53,140 nucleotides of DNA from Rhodothermus sp. (GCA_015487635.1 WFPM01000119.1:1-53140); one strand, 5' to 3'; shown: positions 1 through 13,782, counted from the first letter of the stretch. Translations and numbers: made by a program. The notes: generated by a model not told the origin, from the letters alone.

Positions 1-64
1 GCGTGGCGTCGGGAACTTGCGAAGCGATCAATGATTTGTTATCATCGCAATCCCCAAGCTCAAA

Positions 65-151
65 GCCCGGGTGGCGGAACTGGTAGACGCGCATGATTCA
101 GGGTCATGTGGGGGCAACCCCGTGGGGGTTCGAATCCCTCCCCGGGCACCA
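65..151 (+). tRNA. tRNA-Leu (anticodon CAG), type II with long variable arm, CCA encoded
   Basis: Acceptor stem GCCCGGG/CCCGGGC, anticodon stem-loop CATGA-TTCAGGG-TCATG, variable arm, T-loop GGTTCGAATCC, terminal ACCA. Confidence 0.95.
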
Positions 152-159
152 CGAAGCAA

Positions 160-190
160 CCCCTGCCAGGTCTGGCAGGGGTTATTTTTT
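160..190 (+). terminator. Rho-independent terminator after tRNA-Leu
   Basis: CCCCTGCCAG-gtc-TGGCAGGGG followed by TTATTTTTTT. Confidence 0.85.
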
Positions 191-344
191 TCCGTCAGCG
201 TCCCTTTCCCTGCGCCGACATATTTTCTCGCAACGTCCAGAACTTTACTGAGTCTGTGGTTTTTCATCGATAAACTTCAATGAATAGAATGGCCGAGCGC
301 TTGCAAAAGACAAGCCGCCGACAGGAGAAGCCGACGATAGCTCG

Positions 345-656
345 TTGCTGCACACCGCCTCGTCTGCAGCGGCTTCCGGCATCCGCGGCAACCCATCGAG
401 CCCGACAGCTCAAGCGCTCGGCCATCCGGTCCGGCTGCAGATCCTGCATCTGCTGGCGCAGGCCGACGATGCGCTGTGCGTGGGCGACATCGCGGCATGC
501 TTTGACCTGAAGCAACCGACCATCTCGCACCATCTGCGCTGGTTGAAGGAGGCGGGCTTGCTGACCGCCGAGGTGCGGGGCACGTATACCTACTATCGCC
601 TGCAGTCGGAGGCACTGAACGGGCTGCTGGTATGGCTTCAGCAGTTTGCTGCGTGA
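345..656 (+). CDS. ArsR-family winged-helix transcriptional regulator
   Basis: ORF with TTG start: ALGHPVRLQILHLLAQ...CVGDIAACFDLKQPTISHHLRWLKEAGLLTAEVRGTYTYYRL. Confidence 0.8.
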   Translation: MLHTASSAAASGIRGNPSSPTAQALGHPVRLQILHLLAQADDALCVGDIAACFDLKQPTISHHLRWLKEAGLLTAEVRGTYTYYRLQSEALNGLLVWLQQFAA

Positions 657-688
657 ATGCTTGGACCCAAGAAAACCGATTTGCTTCG

Positions 689-1132
689 ATGAGGGGGAAG
701 CTTCAGATCCGCCCGGCACGGGCCGAAGACTGGCCGGCGCTCCGGCAACTGCTGCAGGCCTGTGGGCTGACCGAAGTCGGCGTGGCCGCACAGCTCGACC
801 GCGTGCGTGTGGCGACGTGGCAGGGGCAGATCGTGGGGATGGCACTGCTGGAGCGTTACGCCGAAGGTGGGCTGCTGCGTTCGGTGGCCGTCGATCCCGC
901 CTGGCAGGGGCGAGGGATTGGCCGTCGGCTCGTCGAAGCGATGCTGGAAACGGCCCAAAAAGAAGGGTTGAGGCAGGTATTTCTGCTCACGGAGACGGCC
1001 GCGGACTTCTTTGCCCGGCTGGGATTCGAGCCGATCGCTCGCGCAGACGTCCCGCCTTCGGTCCGACAGGCACCTCAGTTCGCCTATTTGTGTCCGTCCA
1101 GTTGCCGGGCGATGCGCCGCATGCTGGGTTGA
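689..1132 (+). CDS. GNAT N-acetyltransferase (ArsN2-like)
   Basis: LQIRPARAEDWPALRQLL...GLLRSVAVDPAWQGRGIGRRLVEAML; start chosen at MRGKLQIRPA inside ORF 632-1132. Confidence 0.75.
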   Translation: MRGKLQIRPARAEDWPALRQLLQACGLTEVGVAAQLDRVRVATWQGQIVGMALLERYAEGGLLRSVAVDPAWQGRGIGRRLVEAMLETAQKEGLRQVFLLTETAADFFARLGFEPIARADVPPSVRQAPQFAYLCPSSCRAMRRMLG

Positions 1133-1613
1133 ATTTTAGGCTTTCAGTTCGCCCATCAACAGGAGCAGACCCTGAATGCACAGCGTGCCGGCGAGCTCGT
1201 ACATCAGCATGATGCCGGAGAGACCGGGCGCCGGGCCCGCACTGTCTGACCGGGTGCACGGACGGCGCCCGTGTTTTCGCGAGCAGCTCCCGGCAGACTG
1301 CTGCCTGTGGCCGATTTGATGTAGCAGGGCGTGTTGCCGGCGGCAGGGCTCCGTCTGTCTGATGGGCACGATCCCGAAAGCAGGCGCTCGGGCGGGCATT
1401 GCAGTCGGTTTCCGGTAAAATACATGGACGTAGCCTCGGCGCCGGGACGCTCGGCTCGCCGCAGGTGCGGGTAGGCCGTTCACTGTAGGGGATCGCCCCG
1501 CAGCTTGTGTCAGGATTTCTCTGCCGGTCGAATGCAGGAGGGACGGGTGGTGTCGCAGCCCGGGGCGCCTATCCTGTTATTACAGGAGCATAAACCCGAA
1601 AAGGGACGGCACC

Positions 1614-2828
1614 ATGACCGCAAAGACGCACTACGAGGTGGTCATTGTGGGCGGAGGGGCGGCCGGACTCACGGTGGCCGCCCGGTTACGCAGCGCCAAA
1701 AATCCACCCGAAGTGGCCATCATTGAGCCCTCCCCGAATCATTACTATCAGCCGCTCTGGACGCTGGTGGGCGCGGGTGTTTTCCCGCCCGAGGCGTCGG
1801 TGCGGGACGAGGCCGACTACATTCCGCCGGGCGCCACGTGGATCCAAGATCGCGTGGTGGCGCTCGACCCGGACAACGACCGGGTGCAGACCGCCGGTGG
1901 GCGGACCATCGAATACGACTACCTGGTGCTGGCGCCGGGCATTCAGCTCGACTGGGACAAAATCCCCGGTCTCAAAGAATCGCTGGGCAAATACGGGGTC
2001 ACCAGCAATTATGCCTACGAGCTGGCGCCCTACACCTGGCAGGTGATGCAGCAGCTCAAGCCCGGCGACCGTGCGCTCTTCATGCAGCCCTCGACGCCGG
2101 TCAAGTGCGGCGGCGCCCCGCAGAAGATCATGTATCTGACGGCCGACCATCTGCGACGCCGGGGCATTCTGGATCAGGTGGAACTTCACTTTTTCACGCC
2201 AGGCGTCGTGATCTTCGGCATTCCGAAATTTGCCCGGACGCTGGAAAAGGTCATCGAACGCTACGGCATTCAGGTGCATTTTCGCCACGAACTGGCCGAG
2301 GTGCGGGGACCGCAGCAGGAGGCCGTCTTTCATCTGAAGGATGCACAGGGCAGCGTGCTCGAAGAGCGGGTGCATCGGTTCAACATGCTGCACGCGGTGC
2401 CGCCGCAGAGCGCGCCGGACTTCATCAAGCCCAGCAAGGTGGCCAATGCCGAAGGGTGGGTGGACGTGGACAAGTACACGCTGCAGCACGTGCGCTATCC
2501 GAACATCTTCGCGCTGGGAGATGCGGCGGGCACGCCCAATGCAAAGACCGGGGCAGCCGTACGCAAGCAGGCGCCCGTGGTGGTACACAATCTGCTCCAG
2601 CTCCGGGAGCACGGGGCGCTGGTCAATCCGAAGCACTACACCGGCTACAGCGCGTGCCCGCTGGTGACGGGCTATGGAAAGCTCGTATTGGCCGAGTTCG
2701 ACTATGACAACCGGCCCATGCCCTCGTTCCCGTTCGACACCGCGAAGGAGCGGCGCTCGATGTACCTGTTCAAGAAGTACGTCCTGCCCTGGATGTACTG
2801 GAATTTGATGCTGAAGGGGAAGGCTTAG
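1614..2828 (+). CDS. sqr: FAD-dependent sulfide:quinone oxidoreductase-type protein
   Basis: VVIVGGGAAGLTVAARL N-terminal dinucleotide motif; NHYYQPLWTLVGAG; TPVKCGGAPQKIMYL; FALGDAAGTPNAKTGAAVRKQAP. Confidence 0.8.
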   Translation: MTAKTHYEVVIVGGGAAGLTVAARLRSAKNPPEVAIIEPSPNHYYQPLWTLVGAGVFPPEASVRDEADYIPPGATWIQDRVVALDPDNDRVQTAGGRTIEYDYLVLAPGIQLDWDKIPGLKESLGKYGVTSNYAYELAPYTWQVMQQLKPGDRALFMQPSTPVKCGGAPQKIMYLTADHLRRRGILDQVELHFFTPGVVIFGIPKFARTLEKVIERYGIQVHFRHELAEVRGPQQEAVFHLKDAQGSVLEERVHRFNMLHAVPPQSAPDFIKPSKVANAEGWVDVDKYTLQHVRYPNIFALGDAAGTPNAKTGAAVRKQAPVVVHNLLQLREHGALVNPKHYTGYSACPLVTGYGKLVLAEFDYDNRPMPSFPFDTAKERRSMYLFKKYVLPWMYWNLMLKGKA

Positions 2829-3958
2829 CGGCCGTTTTCGGTACGGAGCGCCCGCCACGTGTCGAACACGCGGGCGAAGCCGGTGGCCAGTTCGGGGGAG
2901 GGGCCTTCGAGTCGGACCTCGGGGCGTCCGGTGGGCGGCAGACCTTCGGGGAAGCGGATCGTGATGCGGCTGTAGCGGCCGTCGCCGTGCCCGATGTAGC
3001 ATTCGGGTTCGGGCAGGTGTGGTTCCTCGAAGCGGGCCAGCCCGAGTCGATCCAGCACGGCGTCGGCGGCCGTCTGTCCCTGCGCCGAGGCGACGCCGGC
3101 CGCGCGGGGCAGGGGCGTGCGCGTCGCGTCGCCCACGACGAACAGGCCGGGCTCGGCCGTCTCCAGCCGTTCATCGACGGAGACCAGCACGCCCTCGTCC
3201 GGGAGCGTCGCCAGCATGGGCGCGCGTCCGTGCGGCGGCACGACCAGCGCCAGGTCGAAGGCCAGGCGGCTTCCGTCGGTAAAGACGAGTTCCCGATCGC
3301 TTGAAGCAGTCCAGTCAGGCCGGCGGCCAAGCTGCACTTCGACGCCGGCCTCGGCACAGGAGCGCAGCAAAAACTCCGGGATACCATGCCCCAGCGAGGC
3401 CAGCGGCGCTTCCTCGGGCGTGGTCAGCGTAAGGTGCACGTCGCGTCGGTGGTGGCAGTAGAAGGCCGCCAGTTGCATGGCCAGGCCGTACGGTGCCGGC
3501 GGGCAGCGGTAGGGCAGCCCGGAGATGATCACGACGAGACGGCCGCGCTGCAGGCGGACGACGGCTTTGCGGGCGGCCTCGGCCGTCGTGGGACTCCAGA
3601 AAGCGAACACGTTCGGTCTGGCAGGCACGGCCGCCAGATCCAAGTGCAGGCCGGGTGCCGCGATGACCGCGTCGGCTTCCAGCGCGCGTCCGTCGGCCAG
3701 CACCACGCCCCGGCCGGTCACCCGTTGCACCTCGCCCTGCTGCACCTTGATGCTGCGCAGCCGTAGCGGCACGCGCCAGTGGGCGGCGGGCGCTTCCCCC
3801 AGCACGGTGGCGATTGTGCCCGGCAGAAACTCCGCCGCCCCTTCCCGTTCGATCAACACGATCTCCAGCCGGTCGCCGGCCCGGTCGCGCAATCGCCGCG
3901 CCGCCGCGACCCCGCCCGGTCCGGCACCGATCACAAGGATACGTTTCGATCTTATCAT
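2825..3958 (-). CDS. NAD(P)/FAD-dependent oxidoreductase, FCSD/SQR-like
   Basis: MIRSKRILVIGAGPGGVAAARRLRDRAGDRLEIVLIER; FVVGDATRTPLPRAAGVASAQGQTAADAVL; start moved from ORF 3982 to 3958. Confidence 0.75.
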   Translation of the reverse strand: MIRSKRILVIGAGPGGVAAARRLRDRAGDRLEIVLIEREGAAEFLPGTIATVLGEAPAAHWRVPLRLRSIKVQQGEVQRVTGRGVVLADGRALEADAVIAAPGLHLDLAAVPARPNVFAFWSPTTAEAARKAVVRLQRGRLVVIISGLPYRCPPAPYGLAMQLAAFYCHHRRDVHLTLTTPEEAPLASLGHGIPEFLLRSCAEAGVEVQLGRRPDWTASSDRELVFTDGSRLAFDLALVVPPHGRAPMLATLPDEGVLVSVDERLETAEPGLFVVGDATRTPLPRAAGVASAQGQTAADAVLDRLGLARFEEPHLPEPECYIGHGDGRYSRITIRFPEGLPPTGRPEVRLEGPSPELATGFARVFDTWRALRTENGR

Positions 3959-4052
3959 CTTACAAGATATCGATTTGTACAAACATTTGAAATTTCGCTG
4001 TCAGGGTGTTTATCTTTTCTTAAAAGTTGTGTAAATAGGCGATGCACCATCG

Positions 4053-5699
4053 ATGAATTACGGCTTTCTTATCCGGAATGACCGCTGTATTGGCTGTCAT
4101 GCCTGTTCGACGGCCTGCAAAAGTGAGAATCAGGTACCGCTGGGGGTTTATCGGACGTGGGTGAAAAGTGTGGAGGTCGGGGTGTACCCCAACGTGCGGC
4201 GGCATTTTCAGGTAACACGTTGTAATCACTGCGCCAATCCCCCCTGCGTGCGCATCTGTCCGGTAACGGCCATGTATCAGCGGGACGATGGGATCGTGGA
4301 GTTTGACTCAGAGGTGTGCATCGGCTGTAAAGCCTGCCTGCAGGCCTGTCCGTACGACGCAATCTACGTAGATCCCGAGACCGGGACGGCTGCCAAATGT
4401 CATTTCTGTGCGCACCGCATTGAACTGGGGTTGGAGCCGGCCTGTGTGGTGGTGTGTCCGGAACATGCCATTATTGCGGGGGACCTGGATGATCCCAACT
4501 CAGAGATCAGCCGCATGCTGGCCGAACTGGAGGTGACGGTGCGCAAGCCCGAGCAGGGCACGGCACCCAAGTTGTTTTACGTAGAGGGAAACGATGCAAA
4601 TCTGACCCCGACGACGGTGGAGCACCGGCCGCCCACGTTCGCCTGGGCCGATGCATGGCCTGATCAGGGCGAGGTTTCTGCAGGGGATGGAGCGTCGGGC
4701 CAGGTTTCTGCAAACCGGGTGTCAGATTCCGGGACACCCATTCGAACGCCGGGAGCGCAGGGACTTCCCGAGCCCGGTCCTATTTTTATCGGAGAAGGCC
4801 GCATGGCCGGGCAGATGGTGCAGGTGGCCTATAATGTTCAGCACCAGATCCCATGGCACTGGCCGGTGCCGGCCTACCTGGTGACCAAAGGAATCAGTAC
4901 CGGGCTGTTTTTACTGATGGCACTTGGGGTCTTGCTGGGAGGCGTACCCTCGGTGGCCACTACCCTGCTGGGAGCAGGACTGGGTTCGCTGCTGTTTCTC
5001 GGCGTGACCACCGGACTGCTGATATACGACCTGGAACGTCCGGAGCGTTTCCTGCGCATCGTGTTGCGGCCGCAGTGGAAGAGCTGGCTGGCACGTGGAG
5101 CTTTTCTACTGATCGGATTTGGAGGGATCGTCGGTCTCTGGTGGGTTCTGGAAGGGGGCAGTTGGCTTGGCTGGTGGGCTGAGCCGTCAACGTTGCGGCC
5201 TGTGCTGCTCTGGATCGGGGTGCCGCTGGCGCTTGGAGCTGCCGTCTACACCGCCTTCCTGTTTGCCCAGGCAGAGGGACGGGATCTCTGGCAGAGTCCG
5301 TTGTTGCCCGTGCATCTGTTGATTCAGGCAGCGCTGGCCGGGAGCGCTTTTGTGCTGCTGACCGCGCCCTGGTGGGACTGGGCGGCTCGCTTCGTGGAGC
5401 TAAGCCGTTGGACCTTCGGACTGAGTCTGGGAATCGACCTGCTGGTTACGCTGCTGGGTGAGTTCGGCATGCCGCATGCCTCGGAAGTGGCGGCGCGTGC
5501 CGCGCATCGGATTACGCACGGTCCGTATCGGCATTACTTCTGGACGGGGAGCCTGTTGCTGGGGCATGTGATCCCGCTGCTCCTGCTGGGAGTCGGCGGA
5601 ACTGTACCGGAGGCCCTGGCCGGCTTGCTGGCGCTGGTCGGGCTTTACCTGTACGAGTATGCGTTTGTTATGGCGCCTCAGGAGATCCCCAACAGCTAA
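4053..5699 (+). CDS. Fused 4Fe-4S ferredoxin-type electron-transfer domain and NrfD-type membrane anchor
   Basis: N-terminal CIGCHACSTAC, CNHCANPPCVRICP, CIGCKACLQACP, CHFCAHRIELGLEPACVVVCP; C-terminal half has many TM helices (NrfD/PsrC-like). Confidence 0.85.
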   Translation: MNYGFLIRNDRCIGCHACSTACKSENQVPLGVYRTWVKSVEVGVYPNVRRHFQVTRCNHCANPPCVRICPVTAMYQRDDGIVEFDSEVCIGCKACLQACPYDAIYVDPETGTAAKCHFCAHRIELGLEPACVVVCPEHAIIAGDLDDPNSEISRMLAELEVTVRKPEQGTAPKLFYVEGNDANLTPTTVEHRPPTFAWADAWPDQGEVSAGDGASGQVSANRVSDSGTPIRTPGAQGLPEPGPIFIGEGRMAGQMVQVAYNVQHQIPWHWPVPAYLVTKGISTGLFLLMALGVLLGGVPSVATTLLGAGLGSLLFLGVTTGLLIYDLERPERFLRIVLRPQWKSWLARGAFLLIGFGGIVGLWWVLEGGSWLGWWAEPSTLRPVLLWIGVPLALGAAVYTAFLFAQAEGRDLWQSPLLPVHLLIQAALAGSAFVLLTAPWWDWAARFVELSRWTFGLSLGIDLLVTLLGEFGMPHASEVAARAAHRITHGPYRHYFWTGSLLLGHVIPLLLLGVGGTVPEALAGLLALVGLYLYEYAFVMAPQEIPNS

Positions 5700-5714
5700 A
5701 TCTACAGGTTTTCT

Positions 5715-8794
<3,080 letters not shown>

Positions 8795-8798
<4 letters not shown>

Positions 8799-9703
8799 AC
8801 AATGAATCGGCCTCCCGGACCGATCCGTTCCTGCTGGCCCAACTCTACCGTCAACTGGGCCGGTTCCTCCTGGATGGTCGGGAAGCCACGATCCGGCAGT
8901 TTATTACCCGGCTGCCGGAGTTGGTCGAAGGGCTTGCGGAGACCGATCCGGAAGCGCTGGCCGTCGATCACTATCAGGTGCTGGGACGAGAAGTGCCCCC
9001 CTACGCCAGCGTGTTCTGTGAAGCCGACGGGCGCGTGGGCGGCAGCGTGACCGAAGCCTACCATCGCCTGTATCTTCAGGCAGGCTTCGCCCTGGATCCA
9101 CGGGCTGAACCGGCCGATCATCTGGGGCAGATCCTGTATTTCCTGGCGTTCTGTCTGGAGCGGCAGACACCCGCATGTCGGCGAGTGGCCGGCCAGCTAT
9201 TGCATGGCGAACGGCTCGCATGGCTACCGCTTTTTGCCTTTGCCGTGCAGCGGCAGCAGGTGCCCTTCATCGAACGCGTGGTCCAACTGATTGCCGAACT
9301 GATTCGGCTGCATGGCACCCTCGTCCCTGCTTCCGAACAGTCTGGAACGATAGGCCAGGTGGACCCGGCCATGCCGGGACCTGAGGATGACCTGGCTGCT
9401 CTGGCGGCTTATCTGACCACGCCTATCCGCTGTGGCTTTTTTCTGAGCCTGTCGGACCTGCAGCAACTGGGACGTCAACTGGACCTCCCCGTCGGCTTTG
9501 GCCGGCGGAGGCAGGTGCTGGAGTCGCTGCTGCATACGGCCGCCCTGCATGGTCGATCCTGCGCGCTCCTGGAAGCCCTGCTGGCCCTGGTGGAAGAGTG
9601 GCGGCAGTACCTTCAAACGCAGCCGGCGGCCGCACAGCGCTGGCTGGACCGTCTCGAAGCGACGCGCGCGCTGTTACAGACAGCCTGCACGTTGATGAAT
9701 TGA
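8795..9703 (+). CDS. TorD/DmsD-like molybdoenzyme maturation chaperone
   Basis: ATGA overlap with the molybdoenzyme; all-helical; YHRLYLQAGFALDPRAEPADHLGQILYFLAFCLER. Confidence 0.75.
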
Positions 9704-9789
9704 TTATTAATACCTCAGTTGTTGAAGAACCTGTAAGGTAACTGCAGGGCGTATCGCCTCGCATCGAATGACACCAACGATCCGGAGCG

Positions 9790-12225
9790 ATGCGGGCGCA
9801 ACTGCAGTTGAAAATCGGGGGGATGGCCTGCTCCTTCTGTGTGCAGGGGATTCAGCAGACGTTGCGACGTATCGAGGGCGTCGAGGAGGTGCATGTCAGT
9901 CTGGCCCACGAAGAGGTGCTGGTACGCTACGATCCGGATCGTGTCGCGGAACGACAGATCCGCCGGGCTCTGGAGCAGATGGGCTATACCATTCGGGATC
10001 CGGATCGGCTCCGGGCCTATGAGGAGGCGGAGGAAGAGTTGGCCCGACATCGACGTCGTCTGCTGGGAGCGGCCGGGCTGACGGCCGGTGCCCTGGGGTT
10101 GATGGTGGCCATGTGGAGCGGCTACCGTCCGGCCTGGATGCCCTACGCGATGCTGGGGCTGGCGCTGCTGACGCTGCTGGGGCCCGGCGGCTATATCCTG
10201 CGCATGGCCTATCACTCCGTGCGGCGCGGGATTCTCAATCAGCATGTGCTGCTGGAGCTGGCCGCGTTTGCCGGACTGGGCGGCGGGGTAGCCGGACTCT
10301 TTTCGCCCGTATTCCCGGCCGGAGAGTTTTTCGGCGTGACGGTCTTTGTGACTACCTACCATGTGCTTTCGGGCTGGGCTTCGGCGCTGGTGCGCATCCG
10401 GGCTTCCCGGGCCATTCGGCATCTGCTGGACCTACAGCCGGCAACCGCAACCCGGCTGACTCCGGAGGGGCAAGAGGAGGAGGTACCGGTGAGCCAGATT
10501 CAGGTGGGGGATCGCGTCCGGATCCGCCCCGGCGAGCGCATTCCGGTGGACGGCGTGGTGCGTGAGGGCGAGACGGAGGTAGATGAAAGTCTGGTGACCG
10601 GCGAGTCTATGCCGGTCGTCAAACGGCCGGGCGACAAAGTGGTAGGCGGGGCCATCAATCAGACGGGCAGTGTGGTGGTCGAGGTAACCGCGGTGGGCGC
10701 CGACACGTTTTTGCAGCAGGTGGCCCGGCACATTGAGGAGGCGCGCGCCATGAAGCCGGGCATTTTACAGCTGGTAGATCAGGTGTTGCGTTACTTCGTG
10801 CCCGGAGTCATCGGGATCGCCCTGCTGGCGCTGGTGATCTGGATCCCCGGTGCCTGGCTGCTGACCGGTCAGGCGCAGCCAGCGCGCGGGCTGTTTGCCA
10901 TGCTGGCCGTGCTGGTCATGGGCTATCCCTGTGCGCTGGGGATGGCCACGCCGCTGGCGCTGATTCGCGCGGGGGGCGAAGCCGCACGTCGGGGCATTCT
11001 CTTTCGAGCCGGCGAGGCGTTCCAGGTGCTTTCAGAGGTGCATGTGCTGGCTTTCGACAAGACCGGTACGCTGACCCACGGACGCCCTGAGGTCGTGGCC
11101 ACGTGGTCGCTCGTCGGCGATGACCGGTGGCTGGCCCTGGCCGGAGCCGCCGAGGAAGGATCGGAGCATCCGCTGGGACGGGCCATCGTACGGTTTGCGC
11201 GGCAGCGCATCACGTCCTGGCCACAGGCTACCGATTTTCAGGCGGTGCGTGGAGGAGGGATCGTGGCCACCGTGGAAGGACGCGAGGTGCGCGTGGGGAG
11301 TCTACCGTTCTTGCGTCAGACGCCGGAAGGAGCAGCCCGGCGCTGGGTGGCCACGCAGGAGGCGCAGGGACGCACGGTAGTCGGCGTGGCCGTAAATCAG
11401 CGACTGGTCGGACTGCTGGCTCTGGCCGATCCGATCAAGGAAGACGCGGCGGCCACCCTGGCGGCTTTCCGGCGTCAGGGCTATCGGTTGCTCATGCTGA
11501 CCGGCGATGCCGAAGCCACGGCTCGGGTCGTGGCCCGGCAGGCCGGTATCGACGAAGTCCTGGCCCGGGTCAGCCCTGAGGAAAAGGCGGCACGTATCCG
11601 GGCCCTTCAGCAGGAAGGACTCCGCGTGGCCATGATCGGTGACGGCATTAACGATGCCCCGGCGCTGACGCAGGCCGACGTCGGCATTGCGATGGGGACC
11701 GGCACCGACATTGCCATTGAATCGGCCGACGTCGTGGTCATGGGGCACCGCCTGCAGACCCTGCTGGATGTGTTTCAACTGGGGCAGGAAGCCTATCGTC
11801 GTACCAGACAGAACCTGGCGCTGGCCTTCAGTTTCAACGGGATCGGCGTGCCGTTGGCCGTGACCGGCTGGGTGCAGCCCGTCTGGGCGATGGTTGCCAT
11901 GGTCGCCAGTGTGTCGGCCGTGCTGTTGAACGCATTTGTCCGTCCGCTTGGTCGGCGCCCTGCTGCTATGCCGCCGATCCGGTGGACCTTCGTCGTTCCG
12001 ACCATGCGTTGCCATCACTGTGCGGAAGCCATGCAGCAGGCGCTCCGGCGTCGCTGGCCTGACGTGCAGGTATCGGCCGACCTGGCCACCCACCGGATTA
12101 CCGTGGAGGGCCCGGTATCGCCGGAGGGCGTACAGGAAGTGCTGGCCGAAGTCGGCTTCCAGGGCGAGCCGGTCTTACCCGGGGAGCCCGTGGTAGCGCA
12201 GGAGGCTGTTCATTCCCAAAACTAA
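9790..12225 (+). CDS. P1B-type heavy-metal-transporting ATPase with N- and C-terminal HMA domains
   Basis: [26 protein letters not shown] in the transport [26 protein letters not shown]-terminal [11 protein letters not shown]. Confidence 0.9.
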   Translation: MRAQLQLKIGGMACSFCVQGIQQTLRRIEGVEEVHVSLAHEEVLVRYDPDRVAERQIRRALEQMGYTIRDPDRLRAYEEAEEELARHRRRLLGAAGLTAGALGLMVAMWSGYRPAWMPYAMLGLALLTLLGPGGYILRMAYHSVRRGILNQHVLLELAAFAGLGGGVAGLFSPVFPAGEFFGVTVFVTTYHVLSGWASALVRIRASRAIRHLLDLQPATATRLTPEGQEEEVPVSQIQVGDRVRIRPGERIPVDGVVREGETEVDESLVTGESMPVVKRPGDKVVGGAINQTGSVVVEVTAVGADTFLQQVARHIEEARAMKPGILQLVDQVLRYFVPGVIGIALLALVIWIPGAWLLTGQAQPARGLFAMLAVLVMGYPCALGMATPLALIRAGGEAARRGILFRAGEAFQVLSEVHVLAFDKTGTLTHGRPEVVATWSLVGDDRWLALAGAAEEGSEHPLGRAIVRFARQRITSWPQATDFQAVRGGGIVATVEGREVRVGSLPFLRQTPEGAARRWVATQEAQGRTVVGVAVNQRLVGLLALADPIKEDAAATLAAFRRQGYRLLMLTGDAEATARVVARQAGIDEVLARVSPEEKAARIRALQQEGLRVAMIGDGINDAPALTQADVGIAMGTGTDIAIESADVVVMGHRLQTLLDVFQLGQEAYRRTRQNLALAFSFNGIGVPLAVTGWVQPVWAMVAMVASVSAVLLNAFVRPLGRRPAAMPPIRWTFVVPTMRCHHCAEAMQQALRRRWPDVQVSADLATHRITVEGPVSPEGVQEVLAEVGFQGEPVLPGEPVVAQEAVHSQN

Positions 12226-12242
12226 ACGACCGGGATACTGCC

Positions 12243-12638
12243 ATGCAGCGTGCTGTTTCCTGGCGGGAGCGATTGATCGGGGTGCTGGCGTTGTTTACAT
12301 CGGGGGGAACGCTGATCTGCTGTGCGTTGCCCGCGGCGATAGCGGCGCTGGCCGGAGGGGCGGCCGTAGCCTCGCTGGTCGCGACGTTCCCCTGGCTGGT
12401 TCCACTTTCGCAGCAGAAAGACTGGATTTTTCTGGGCGCAGGCGGTCTTTTGTTACTGAACGGTCTCCTGGTGGTTCGTCCGCAGAGCCAGCTGGTCTGT
12501 CGAATTGCCGGCGGCACGGCCTGCCAGGTGGCCGGGCGCTTTACGCGCGTGACGTTCTGGGTAGCGCTGGGGATCTACAGTATTGGTGCCTTTTTTGCCT
12601 ATGCATTGACACCCCTGCTTCGCTGGCTGGAAAGCTAA
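12243..12638 (+). CDS. MerT-like small integral membrane metal transporter
   Basis: Three predicted TM segments, vicinal Cys pair in TM1 (LICCALPAA), Cys pair in the TM2-TM3 loop (VCRIAGGTAC). Confidence 0.6.
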   Translation: MQRAVSWRERLIGVLALFTSGGTLICCALPAAIAALAGGAAVASLVATFPWLVPLSQQKDWIFLGAGGLLLLNGLLVVRPQSQLVCRIAGGTACQVAGRFTRVTFWVALGIYSIGAFFAYALTPLLRWLES

Positions 12639-12652
12639 AATCGACCGAAACC

Positions 12653-13399
12653 ATGCAACAAGCCAGGTGGATGATCGGCGGACTGCTGGGCCTTGTGCTG
12701 ATGGTGCCCGTTGGTCTGGAGGCGCAGGCCCAGGGGCTTCCTTCCTTTCGCCATGAGCCCATTTTCGGATTGGGACCCCGCACAATCTGGCAGGGCGGCT
12801 GGGGCATCGAAGTCGGGGTGGATCGGGACCGGACGGTACGGGAAGACCGATGGGCGCTGGAGTATGAAGCGCTTTACGGGCTGACGGTCAACTGGGCCAC
12901 CACCTTCGTGTTTCACCAACCCCTGGATGGGACGCCAGTTGAGTTTTCTGTGCGCAGCAAGTACCGGTTCTTTCGCAAAGATGTTTATGGCGGTGTCTAC
13001 CACACCGCCGTGCTGGGGGGTGTGGTGCTGGCAGAAGGAGGAACGACGCCGCGAGCAGTGTTGCTGGGGCTTTCAGGAGCCTACGAAGGCCGACGGTGGT
13101 TGCTGTTCCTGACCGGGCGCCAGCGACTGGGCCACCGGCCGGTGGCACGTTACGACGTGGCGCTGGGACTGCGGCCGATTTTAACCGGTTATTACCAGCC
13201 AGACCTGGTCGTTATGGCTGAGGTGAACGGCCAGTTGTTCCGGGATCCCTTCGATCATCGCGTGCTGGGGGCCGTCGGGTTCTGGCTGACCTATCGAAAC
13301 TGGGCCTTCAAGCCCGGTCTTCAGTGGCCGCTGTATCGCCGTCGAAGTGGGGAGCCGCTTCGATATCGATGGGTTGGATCGGTAGAAGTTCATTTCTGA
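12653..13399 (+). CDS. Outer-membrane beta-barrel-like protein
   Basis: Signal peptide; alternating aromatic beta-strand pattern; ends in RYRWVGSVEVHF (terminal Phe, OMP-like). Confidence 0.6.
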   Translation: MQQARWMIGGLLGLVLMVPVGLEAQAQGLPSFRHEPIFGLGPRTIWQGGWGIEVGVDRDRTVREDRWALEYEALYGLTVNWATTFVFHQPLDGTPVEFSVRSKYRFFRKDVYGGVYHTAVLGGVVLAEGGTTPRAVLLGLSGAYEGRRWLLFLTGRQRLGHRPVARYDVALGLRPILTGYYQPDLVVMAEVNGQLFRDPFDHRVLGAVGFWLTYRNWAFKPGLQWPLYRRRSGEPLRYRWVGSVEVHF

Positions 13400-13419
13400 A
13401 CAACCAGACGAGCAGAACG

Positions 13420-13782
13420 ATGCGACAGGGTATGCGAGCCGTCCTGAGTATTCTGATCCTGTGGGCGGGCCTGGGTTTCTTGACGGCCCAGGGACAATCC
13501 CGGGTGCCCGCGCCGGACGCTATCCTCTACGTGAAAGGACTGGCTTGTCCCTATTGCGCCTATGGGCTGGAAAAGAAACTGAAGAAGCTGCCATTTGTGC
13601 AGGAGGTCGAGGTGCAGATGGACGAAGGTCGGGTACTGGTGGCGTTTCGGGAGGGGCAACGTCCCGAACCGGAGACGTTTGCGGAGCAGGTAGCCGAAGT
13701 GGTCAAAGCGGCGGGCTTTACCCTGGAAAAAGTAGCGTATCCTGCCGGACAGCATAGCAAGCGCAGAAAGGATGGATCATGA
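13420..13782 (+). CDS. Secreted heavy-metal-associated (HMA/MerP-like) protein
   Basis: Signal peptide then ILYVKGLACPYCAYGLEKKLKKLPFVQEVEVQMDEGRVLVAF. Confidence 0.8.
   Translation: MRQGMRAVLSILILWAGLGFLTAQGQSRVPAPDAILYVKGLACPYCAYGLEKKLKKLPFVQEVEVQMDEGRVLVAFREGQRPEPETFAEQVAEVVKAAGFTLEKVAYPAGQHSKRRKDGS

Noticed and set aside
1686-3002. 438-aa minus-strand ORF
   Set aside because: Antisense to the SQR-type gene, which has clear FAD-binding motifs
3955-4052. Possible inverted repeat TACAA...TTGTA in the divergent region before the Fe-S/NrfD gene
   Set aside because: Only 5-bp arms, not distinguishable from chance in an AT-rich promoter
9704-9789. Possible MerR-type operator (ACCT...AGGT around 9712-9739)
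   Set aside because: Arms have unequal spacing and are ~28 bp end to end, unlike the ~19-21 bp dyads of MerR-family promoters
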